A stretch of 64,000 nucleotides of DNA, taken from assembly GCA_001465025.1 (NCBI GenBank), contig LNDO01000072.1:35717-99716 (forward strand), given 5' to 3'. Source of the DNA: Pseudomonas sp. Ga0074129 (GTDB taxonomy: Bacteria; Pseudomonadota; Gammaproteobacteria; Pseudomonadales; Pseudomonadaceae). This document shows positions 57,248 through 64,000 of the stretch, piece by piece (the first letter of the stretch is position 1; each line of letters opens with the position of its first letter). Below the pieces are notes generated by a model. It saw only the letters and a list, made by a program, of their open reading frames with translations. It was not told the origin of the DNA and did not search any database. Position numbers and translations under genes: made by a program.

Positions 57248-60078
57248 GCCAGGAACGCTTCGGCATCCGCCGCTTCGCCCTATTGAATACAGCCGGCTAC
57301 AGCCTCGGCCTGTTCCCGCTGGAAAACCCGCTGTCGGTTTACGGGGCCAACAACCTCGGTAAATCCGCCTCGATCAACGCCCTGCAGTTCCCGATTCTGG
57401 CACGCATGTCGGACATGAGCTTCGGCAAGTACAGCCTGGAGCAGTCGCGTAAGTTCTACTTCGCCAGCGACACCAGCTACATCCTCGTCGAAGTTGCCCT
57501 GCCCCACGGCCCGCATGTAATCGGCGTGGCCGGTCGCGGCCCGGGCGGCGGTTTCGGCCATCAGTTCTTCGCCTACCAAGGCACCCTGGATCTGGAGCAC
57601 TACCAGAAGAACGGCACCTGCCTGCGTCAACGCGAGCTGTTCAACGCGCTGGAGCGTGAGGGCATCAAAGCCTACGAGCTTAAGCCGGAAGAGCTGCGCC
57701 GCCTGCTGGTCGGCGGGCACACCTCGATTCCGCTGGACCTGACCTTGATCCCGCTGCGCTCGACCAGCGAGCAGAGCCTGAAAACCTTCCGCGCGCTATT
57801 TATCAACCTGCTGCACATGCGCGAGATCACTGCTGCCAAGCTCAAGCAGTTGTTCCTCGATGCCTTCGAGCACAGCCTGCGCTCGGGCAGCGTCGACTAC
57901 ATCGCCGCCACCGAAGAAGCCTTCCGCGATGTGCGGCGCATGGAACAGGACTACCAAGCTCTCGTCACCGCAGGCCCGCTGATTGAAGCGCTGGCCGCTG
58001 GCGTGGCTCAGCGCGAACTGCTGCGCGGTAAGCTGCATCGCCTCTCGCCGCTGCTCGACTCGCTGCTCGGCACCTGGCAGGACTACGCTGGCGCACGCCG
58101 CGAGGAACTGGTGATCCAGGCCGAGCACTACCGTGGCGAGCAGGACGGCTTGCAGCACGAGCAGCGCGGCGGCACCCAGGAACTGATGCGTATGGAGCGC
58201 GAGATTAGCGAAATCCAGCGCTGGCTCGGCGAGTTATCGGTGCTGAAAAATCGTTTCGCCCTGGTCACCGACGCCAAGGTGCTGGAAGAACAGTTGCTGG
58301 TCGCCAAAGATGCCCACGACGAACTGGCCGGCGCACTGGCGCAGTCACGGCAGTTCTCCGCAGAAGACTTGGATGAGCGCCTGCGCGACTTGGAGAAGCG
58401 CTTAAAGTCGGTCAAGCAGCAACTCGAACACGCCGACAACAACAGCTACTCACGCCTGCGCGAAGAGTTCAGCCAGCAGGACGTCGATCGCCTGATGCGC
58501 CTGTTTAACGGCCAGTTATTCAGCCTGCCGCTGGGTGAGAAAGGCATTCAGATCGCCGAGGGCGACGCTTGGGTCAAATCCCTCGAAGCCATTCTCGACG
58601 GCTTTAAAGGTGAGCACTTTGAAGTGCCGGGCCTGAGCATCGACCTCAGCCATATCGAACCGCCAGCCCTGCAAGCGCTGGCCGACCGCGCAGCCCTGCG
58701 TGACCAGAAAGACCGCCTCGACCGCGAATACAAACAGCTGAAAACCCAACAGGCCGTAGCGGCCGACCGCGCGGCGAGCAAGGCCCAGGCCGAGCAGTTC
58801 TACAAGGCCGTGCTGGATGCGCAAAAAGCCCTGGAAGATTTCCGCAAGAGCCAGACACTGACGGTTGAAGAGCCACAGAAACTGGAGCAGCTGGCGCAAC
58901 TGGAGGCCGCCCAGGACGAACTCAAGCGCACCGCCGATGCCTTCACCGAGCGCGTGCAGCAACTCTCCGCCAAGCTGCAATTGGTCGGCCGTCAGCTCGC
59001 CGATTTGGAGGCCAAGGAACGAACCCTGGAAGATGCCCTGCGCCGTCGCCAACTGCTACCGGCCAACCTGCCGTTCGGCACGCCGTTTACCGACCCGGTG
59101 GACGACTCGCTGGATAACCTGCTGCCACTGCTCAACGACTACCAGGACGCCTGGCAAGGCTTGCAGCGTGTCGACGGGCAGATCGAGGCGCTGTACGCCC
59201 AGGTGCGCCTCAAAGGTGTGGCCAAGTACGACAGCGAAGACGACGTTGAGCGCCGTCTGCACCTGCTGGTCAACGCCTACGCCCACCGCCAGGACGAAGC
59301 CATCACCCTGGCCAAGGCGCGCCGCGCGGCGGTCACTGACATCGCCCGTACTCTGCGCAACATCCGCAGCGACTATGACAACCTGGAACACCAACTGGCG
59401 CTGTTCAACCGCGAGATCAACAAGCGTCAGGTGTCCAACCTGGAAAGCTTCCGCATCGTCCTCGCGCCGAATAAAGACGCGCTTAAACACATCGACCAGA
59501 TCATCCATAGCGCCGGTCAGTACGAAGAAGGCGAAACTCTCTCGGTGTTCGACCTGCAGCAAAGCAGCGAGCAAGACAGCAAGAACGAGGAAGCCAAGGA
59601 CTATCTGTCGCGCCTAGTGGCCGCCAACCATAACCAGCTGGGTTTGAAGGATCTGTTCGAGTTGGCCTTCGAGATCACCAAGGTGCACGGCCAGCCGGTG
59701 ATCCATACCGACATCGATGGCGCAGCCTCCAACGGCACCACCATGACCATCAAGGCGCTGACCAACATGTATCTGTTGCTGCACCTGATGGACCGTGACC
59801 AGGCCGGCAAAGTGCGTTTGCCTTACTACTTGGACGAAGCGGCGGATATCGACGAGAAGAACCAACAAGCGCTGATCGAAACCAGTCTGCAATTGGGCTT
59901 CGTACCAATTCTGGCGTCGGTAAAACCGCAGGTCTCAGCCCATGTGGCTATCGACCTGGAAGGCGGCAGCGGGCCGAATGGCATCTATATCGATGAAGCG
60001 GATTGGAAATATATCCAGCGTCGCGACAGCGCCAAGAGCAAAGGTGAACAGGCGAGCGCAACAGCCGAAACCGCCTAA
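57244..60078 (+). CDS. mksB: Condensin SMC-like ATPase MksB
   Basis: A 944-residue SMC-type protein. The Walker A loop GANNLGKS is at residues 34-41. Long coiled coils run about residues 275-440 and 500-720, with a hinge-like region between. The C-terminal head has SNGTTMTIKALTNMYLLLHL in place of the usual signature and the Walker B LPYYLDEA at about 859-866. It is much shorter than MukB (about 1480), as expected for MksB. It forms the motor of the MksBEF condensin. No mksG/jetD (toprim nuclease) follows: the next gene, pqiB, converges on it. Confidence 0.9.
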   Translation: MSQERFGIRRFALLNTAGYSLGLFPLENPLSVYGANNLGKSASINALQFPILARMSDMSFGKYSLEQSRKFYFASDTSYILVEVALPHGPHVIGVAGRGPGGGFGHQFFAYQGTLDLEHYQKNGTCLRQRELFNALEREGIKAYELKPEELRRLLVGGHTSIPLDLTLIPLRSTSEQSLKTFRALFINLLHMREITAAKLKQLFLDAFEHSLRSGSVDYIAATEEAFRDVRRMEQDYQALVTAGPLIEALAAGVAQRELLRGKLHRLSPLLDSLLGTWQDYAGARREELVIQAEHYRGEQDGLQHEQRGGTQELMRMEREISEIQRWLGELSVLKNRFALVTDAKVLEEQLLVAKDAHDELAGALAQSRQFSAEDLDERLRDLEKRLKSVKQQLEHADNNSYSRLREEFSQQDVDRLMRLFNGQLFSLPLGEKGIQIAEGDAWVKSLEAILDGFKGEHFEVPGLSIDLSHIEPPALQALADRAALRDQKDRLDREYKQLKTQQAVAADRAASKAQAEQFYKAVLDAQKALEDFRKSQTLTVEEPQKLEQLAQLEAAQDELKRTADAFTERVQQLSAKLQLVGRQLADLEAKERTLEDALRRRQLLPANLPFGTPFTDPVDDSLDNLLPLLNDYQDAWQGLQRVDGQIEALYAQVRLKGVAKYDSEDDVERRLHLLVNAYAHRQDEAITLAKARRAAVTDIARTLRNIRSDYDNLEHQLALFNREINKRQVSNLESFRIVLAPNKDALKHIDQIIHSAGQYEEGETLSVFDLQQSSEQDSKNEEAKDYLSRLVAANHNQLGLKDLFELAFEITKVHGQPVIHTDIDGAASNGTTMTIKALTNMYLLLHLMDRDQAGKVRLPYYLDEAADIDEKNQQALIETSLQLGFVPILASVKPQVSAHVAIDLEGGSGPNGIYIDEADWKYIQRRDSAKSKGEQASATAETA

Positions 60079-60084
60079 AACGAA

Positions 60085-60152
60085 GGGTGGGTTAGCGGCG
60101 CAGGCATCTATCGTTGATGCAACGGACAATCCAGACGCCGCGTAACCCACCA
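60085..60152. repeat. GGTGGGTTA inverted repeat between mksB and pqiB
   Basis: GGTGGGTTAGCGGCG (60086-60100) and CGCCGCGTAACCCACC (60136-60151) face each other across about 35 bases that contain an inner GCATC/GATGC hairpin. It is a common Pseudomonas intergenic palindrome type and lies in the convergent gap, where it may end mksB transcripts. Confidence 0.75.
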
Positions 60153-60182
60153 ATCGGATGCACGCCAGGACACCACAAATCA

Positions 60183-60206
60183 CAAGGGCCGCAATTGCGG
60201 CCCTTG
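60183..60206 (-). terminator. Hairpin terminator after pqiB
   Basis: CAAGGGCCGC-AATT-GCGGCCCTTG is a perfect ten-bp stem four bases after the pqiB stop. The following minus-strand bases are TGATTTG, so the T tract is weak. Being symmetric, it could also stop transcripts coming from mksB. Confidence 0.65.
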
Positions 60207-60210
60207 TCGG

Positions 60211-62523
60211 TTATTTCTTCAGTGCAATCTTCGGTGCCCAGCGTAACCACTCTTCCTTGAGTTCATCATTCAACACAAAGGTTTGCCCAGCTTGCGCCGG
60301 GCCGCCCATTTGCGCGTTATCTGGTGATGCGAAAGCAATACCACCTTCCAGCAACGCTTCAAGCGACTCCGTACGCACCTTTACGCCACTGAACAACCCG
60401 GCATCCACGCCAATGCCACTGGCATTCCAGAAGCGGCTTCCCGTGCGCACGAGCGGCGCATAACGCGGCTCAATCAAGATATGAATCAGCACACGGTCGG
60501 AGGTGGGGCCAAGCTCAAAGTCCGTGACCTTACCGACCGGCACCTCGCGGTAACTGACCACTACACCCGGCTTGATCGAGCCACGCCGCGCAGCACTCAA
60601 TACCAAACGCAGGCCTTCTTCACGCGCGTTATCGGTTGGGGCCGCAGCCAGCGCAACAAAGTTAACCTGACGGTTACCCGCTTTAGTGGCTGGCAAAACT
60701 TCAAGGTATTGGCCACTCACCAAGGTTTCCAAATTGGCCGCACGGGTCAGGCTAACCTCGGGTTTGACCACCCAAAACTGCGTGCCGGCACGTGCGATTT
60801 GCTGCGTCGCCTGGGTCACCCGTGCATACAGCATCACCGCCTGTAAGTCAGGCGTCAGTTCAACACGCTCGACTTTACCCACCTCCAGTCCTTTGTAACG
60901 AATCGACGTACCGGGGTTCAAGCCATCGCCACGTGGCACACGTATGGTCAGGGCTACGCCTTTTTCGAGCGCGCTGTCCTGACTGCTGTGCAAGTTGAAA
61001 CGCAGCACACGTTGATCACCTTTAGGCGCTTTGGCATCCGGTGTTTCAAAAGCAATGCCACCGGCCATCAGCGTTTGCAGCGACTCACTCTTAACCTCAA
61101 TCCCCGACAGACCACCCTTTAACGTAACTCCGCTGGCATTCCAGAAACGTGTGCTGGTATTAACCAAGTGCGAGAACTCAGGTTCGATATGCACACCAAA
61201 AGCCACCTGTTCATTATCCCGTGAGAGTTGATAACTCTGCACCGTGCCCACCTTGACCTGTTTGAACAGTACCGGACTACCAACTTCCAGCGAGCCACGG
61301 GAATCACTGAACAAGACCACGTGCAGCCCCGGTGCAGACATATCCAAAGGTGGAGCCTTGGCTCTAGCAACGAAATCACGCTGTGGCGCGGCACCTTTCT
61401 CGCCGGGGCGAATGGCAATGTAATTGCCCTTTACCAAGGCTTCGAGCCCGGTAATCCCTGCCAGGGAAATTGACGGCTTAACCACCCAAAAGTCAGTGCC
61501 CTCAACGAGGTAGTCTTCTGTACGTGGGTCCAGCATCAACTCAACCCGCGCACCACTTAAATCATCATCAACTTTGAAGGTCTTCATATGACCAACCTGT
61601 ATGCCCTTATAGATCACAGGCGTGCGGCCAGGCTCCAGACCATCAAATTCCTGAAGGCTCAGATTCACGCGGATGCCGGCCTGAGCAGCATCAAAATCTT
61701 CATACAGCCGGAAAGGTAACGAAGGATCGGTAGGAGGGCTGTCTTTACGATGCTCAGGTGTCGCAAACGCAATACCACCAGCCACAATACTGGCCAGCGA
61801 CTCGGTGCGCACCTTCACACCGCTAAGCCCTGCATCAATGGAGACGCCACTGGCATTCCAAAAACGTGTGTGTTTGCGCACTAAAGAGGCAAATTGCGGT
61901 TGGATGTAGACATTGACCTCAACCTGATTCTGTTCTTCAAGCAAGGCATAACTCTTAACCCGGCCAACCTGAATCTGTTTATAGAACACAGGGCTATCAC
62001 GGTTGAGCGAACCAAGGCGATCCGCCTTCAGCGTCAGGTGTAAGCCCGGTACGCTGTCAGCCATTGGCGGCGGTTGATTCAACGCCGTGAACTTCCGTGT
62101 AGATTCACCGTCCCCTGGACTAACGGCAATGTAATTACCTGAAACAAGGGTTTCCAAACCAGTTATACCCGCCAGTGAAACACTGGGTTTAACCAGCCAG
62201 AAGCGCGTATTGCTAAGCAAATGGCCTTCAACACGTTTATCCATTTCCACGGTGGCACGTACGCGGCTCTGATCCCCCGTGCTGTCTAACTCAAGCGCAG
62301 TCAACTTGCCGATTGGCATACCCTTGTAAATCACTTCGGTTTTACCTGCCTGCAAACCCTCACCCGTTTCGAAAGTAACCTGAATCTCGATTCCGGCTTC
62401 GTTGTAAGCACGCCAACCCAACCACCCCCCGATCAGCAATGCGATCAGTGGCAACACCCAAATAGCGGACCAGTTAGAAGCAGGCCGCGTTTTAGCCAAG
62501 GGCACATCATTCATGGTCGTCAT
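60211..62523 (-). CDS. pqiB: PqiB/LetB-type intermembrane lipid transport protein with six MCE domains
   Basis: A 770-residue protein with one N-terminal membrane helix (SAIWVLPLIALLIGGWLGW) and a periplasmic part of six MCE domains. They alternate between two types: domains 1, 3 and 5 end like FWLVKPSVSLAGITGLETL (domain 5 diverges), and 2, 4 and 6 end like FWNASGVSIDAGLSGVKV. E. coli PqiB has three MCE domains and LetB (YebT) seven. These proteins form hexameric tunnels that carry lipids between membranes. It overlaps the upstream pqiA gene by 17 bp; Met at codon 4 (62514) is an alternative. Confidence 0.93.
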   Translation of the reverse strand: MTTMNDVPLAKTRPASNWSAIWVLPLIALLIGGWLGWRAYNEAGIEIQVTFETGEGLQAGKTEVIYKGMPIGKLTALELDSTGDQSRVRATVEMDKRVEGHLLSNTRFWLVKPSVSLAGITGLETLVSGNYIAVSPGDGESTRKFTALNQPPPMADSVPGLHLTLKADRLGSLNRDSPVFYKQIQVGRVKSYALLEEQNQVEVNVYIQPQFASLVRKHTRFWNASGVSIDAGLSGVKVRTESLASIVAGGIAFATPEHRKDSPPTDPSLPFRLYEDFDAAQAGIRVNLSLQEFDGLEPGRTPVIYKGIQVGHMKTFKVDDDLSGARVELMLDPRTEDYLVEGTDFWVVKPSISLAGITGLEALVKGNYIAIRPGEKGAAPQRDFVARAKAPPLDMSAPGLHVVLFSDSRGSLEVGSPVLFKQVKVGTVQSYQLSRDNEQVAFGVHIEPEFSHLVNTSTRFWNASGVTLKGGLSGIEVKSESLQTLMAGGIAFETPDAKAPKGDQRVLRFNLHSSQDSALEKGVALTIRVPRGDGLNPGTSIRYKGLEVGKVERVELTPDLQAVMLYARVTQATQQIARAGTQFWVVKPEVSLTRAANLETLVSGQYLEVLPATKAGNRQVNFVALAAAPTDNAREEGLRLVLSAARRGSIKPGVVVSYREVPVGKVTDFELGPTSDRVLIHILIEPRYAPLVRTGSRFWNASGIGVDAGLFSGVKVRTESLEALLEGGIAFASPDNAQMGGPAQAGQTFVLNDELKEEWLRWAPKIALKK

Positions 62524-63130
62524 CCGATTTGGTGTTGTCCCAGATTAAGCGAGGATCGAAGGTTAGCGCTGCCAGCATGGTCAGCACGACAACGCTGGCA
62601 AAAGCGGTCGCGCCATAGCCAGGCACAATACTGGCCAAACTGCCGAAATTGACCACCGCAACTAGAATGGCGATAACGAAGATATCCAACATCGACCAGC
62701 GTCCGATCCATTCAATAAAGCGGTACATCAATACCCGTTGCCGGGCAGACATCGGCTGATGGCGTTGTACCGAATACAACAGCAAGGCAATGCCCACAAG
62801 CTTGAAGGTCGGCACAAGAATGCTCGCGATAAATACCACCGCGGCAATCGGCAACATACCGTAGTTAACCAACTCAATAACACCCGACATGATGGTATCT
62901 GACTGTCCTTTACCCAGCGAATTAACAGTCATGATCGGCAGTAAATTGGCGGGTATATAAAGCAGTGCGGCCGAAATCAATAAAGCCCACGTCCGCGCCA
63001 AACTGTTAGGACGGCGCGCATGCAAATGGCCACCGCAACGAACGCAGAACTGCTTTTCTTCGTCCGGCTTGTGTGGATTGAGTTGATGGCACTCATGGCA
63101 AATAAGCAAACCCGCATCAATCGCACGCAT
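62507..63130 (-). CDS. pqiA: PqiA-family membrane protein, second half-size copy
   Basis: A 207-residue protein equal to half of E. coli PqiA. It has a zinc-ribbon-like N terminus (CHECHQLNPHKPDEEKQFC then VRCGGHL) and four membrane helices with the family motif YIPANLLPIM and WSMLDIFVIAILVAVVNFG. It is the membrane partner of the MCE protein. ATG at 63130 overlaps the previous gene by 14 bp and has AGGAGAGG in front. Two half-size genes replace one full-length gene; they may form a heterodimer. Confidence 0.92.
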   Translation of the reverse strand: MRAIDAGLLICHECHQLNPHKPDEEKQFCVRCGGHLHARRPNSLARTWALLISAALLYIPANLLPIMTVNSLGKGQSDTIMSGVIELVNYGMLPIAAVVFIASILVPTFKLVGIALLLYSVQRHQPMSARQRVLMYRFIEWIGRWSMLDIFVIAILVAVVNFGSLASIVPGYGATAFASVVVLTMLAALTFDPRLIWDNTKSDDDHE

Positions 63131-63776
63131 GCTTATCCTCTCCTGACAGGGCTTCCCAGATTTGATGCGGCGACATCGTCACCTCAAGCCAGACTTGAAC
63201 CAGCAATAGCGCAATAAAACAAAACAAGCCTAGACCGATACTCAGGTCAGCCAAATCAACTAACTTCACAATAGCCACCAAGATGCCCATGAGGTAAACC
63301 TCCAGCATCCCCCACTCGCGCATATGGTGATAAATCCGGTAAAGCAATAGGCCATAACTACGGCCTATATCCAAACGAATACTCAACAACACGGCAAACT
63401 GACAAAGCAATTTGAGCAAAGGCATAGCCATGCTGCACAGAAATACAACAACAGCAATGCTCTGCATACCGCTGCTATACAGTCCGAGCACGCCGCTCCA
63501 CACGGTATCTTCGGTGACTTGACCAAGAAGATTGAGTTGCATGATGGGTAAGAAATTAGCCGGCAGATACAACAGCAATGCAGTAATTACCAACGCCAAA
63601 CTACGACGAACAACCTGAGATCTATGGGTGTATAGCTCATAACCGCAGCGCGGACATTCAACCTTCTCGCCTGCGCTGGTTAAGGGCTTACGCAGCAACA
63701 AGTCGCACTCATGGCATGCAATTAATCGATCGAGCTCAAGCGCTGGAAGATTGTCTGAGGATGCCGGCTCGACCAT
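63117..63776 (-). CDS. pqiA: PqiA-family membrane protein, first half-size copy
   Basis: A 219-residue protein with zinc-ribbon Cys pairs (CHECDLLL and CPRCGYEL) and four membrane helices, including YLPANFLPIMQLNLLG and WGMLEVYLMGILVAIVKLVDLADL. It is related to the next gene, from which it probably arose by duplication or splitting of a two-part PqiA. It is the first gene of the three-gene operon. The 114 bp before it up to the rRNA terminator should hold the promoter; no clear one was found. Confidence 0.92.
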   Translation of the reverse strand: MVEPASSDNLPALELDRLIACHECDLLLRKPLTSAGEKVECPRCGYELYTHRSQVVRRSLALVITALLLYLPANFLPIMQLNLLGQVTEDTVWSGVLGLYSSGMQSIAVVVFLCSMAMPLLKLLCQFAVLLSIRLDIGRSYGLLLYRIYHHMREWGMLEVYLMGILVAIVKLVDLADLSIGLGLFCFIALLLVQVWLEVTMSPHQIWEALSGEDKHACD

Positions 63777-63890
63777 TTGAAGAACTCTGGGTTAGTAGGC
63801 TCGGGCATCATAGCCACGACAACCTAGATTGCCTATCGATGATAGGTCAGGTGCTGTCCTGCGCTCGGAAAGTTTTACGCGGCATAAAGT

Positions 63891-63924
63891 AAAACCCCCG
63901 ATCGTTTTCACGATCGGGGGTTTT
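63891..63924 (-). terminator. Terminator of the rRNA operon
   Basis: AAAACCCCCGATCG (63891-63904) and CGATCGGGGGTTTT (63911-63924) form a 14-bp perfect stem with a six-base loop. It lies eight bases after the 5S 3' end on the minus strand and ends in TTTT. Confidence 0.95.
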
Positions 63925-63932
63925 GGTATAGG

Positions 63933-64000
63933 TGCTTGACGATGACCTACTCTCACATGGGGAAACCCCACACTACCATCGGCGATGCATCGTTTCACTA
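63933..64000 (-). rRNA. rrf: 5S ribosomal RNA, 3' part (cut by window edge)
   Basis: Minus-strand sequence matches the 3' portion of gammaproteobacterial 5S rRNA. It contains GTGAAACGATGCATCGCCGA, GTAGTGTGGGG, CCCCATGTGAGAGTAGG and the end TCATCGTCAAGCA. About 68 nt of roughly 120 are in the window; the rest lies beyond 64000. The position next to pqi genes matches a known Pseudomonas rRNA operon location. Confidence 0.95.

Noticed and set aside
55305-60078. Wadjet (JetABCD) plasmid-defence system
   Set aside because: The JetD/MksG nuclease is missing, the locus lies between conserved housekeeping genes, and gene order matches the P. aeruginosa MksFEB condensin.

Overview
The window is a core chromosomal segment of a gammaproteobacterium of the Pseudomonadaceae. 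Support comes from the gene content and order (rpsB-tsf-pyrH-frr through lpx, dnaE, accA, pyrG, kdsA, eno, ftsB; map-glnD-dapC-dapD; ndvB-dapE-rlmA; mksF-mksE-mksB next to pqi genes and an rRNA operon), the protein sequences, and Pseudomonas-type intergenic repeats. From memory, these blocks lie in three separate places in P. aeruginosa PAO1, so this looks like a different species with a rearranged order. The species cannot be fixed from the sequence alone.

Layout. 1-24895 (minus strand) is one long housekeeping block: rpsB, tsf, pyrH, frr, uppS, cdsA, dxr, rseP, bamA, skp, lpxD, fabZ, lpxA, lpxB, rnhB, dnaE, accA, tilS, pyrG, kdsA, eno and the start of ftsB. It couples translation, isoprenoid and phospholipid synthesis, outer-membrane protein assembly, lipid A/KDO synthesis, replication and cell division. 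Many junctions are 1-11 bp overlaps. 25170-33178 (plus) holds map, glnD, dapC, an ArsC-like gene, dapD, csdA and csdE. 33157-34851 (minus) holds a solute-binding protein and tcdA. 35102-40121 (plus) holds ndvB, dapE, rlmA and a small conserved gene, followed by tRNA-Met with a clear promoter and terminator. Just after the tRNA there is a decayed PIN-toxin remnant. 40699-49761 (minus) holds an EamA transporter, a membrane-anchored 5'-nucleotidase, rimI, a likely holD (psi), leuA, and the two-gene carboxy(nor)spermidine route (dehydrogenase and nspC).

49971-55018 (minus) is the least understood part: four tightly coupled genes for exported proteins. Each carries a signal peptide, then a shared short Leu-Asp-Asp/Leu-Ser-x-Val-x-Gly-like segment, then beta-rich sequence with small Cys-x(n)-Cys loops. 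Reading away from it is mksF-mksE-mksB (55305-60078), a MukBEF-like condensin without the MksG/JetD nuclease. 60211-63776 (minus) is a lipid-transport operon with two half-size PqiA proteins and a PqiB protein with six MCE domains. The window ends in the 3' part of a 5S rRNA with its terminator.

The intergenic DNA is rich in repeats: an 82-bp heptamer array before dnaE, two copies of a long palindromic element sharing a TTTAC-N4-GTAAATGAGC core, a REP-like cluster upstream of leuA, and GGTGGAT/GGTGGGTTA-type inverted repeats. No intact insertion sequence, prophage or CRISPR array was seen.
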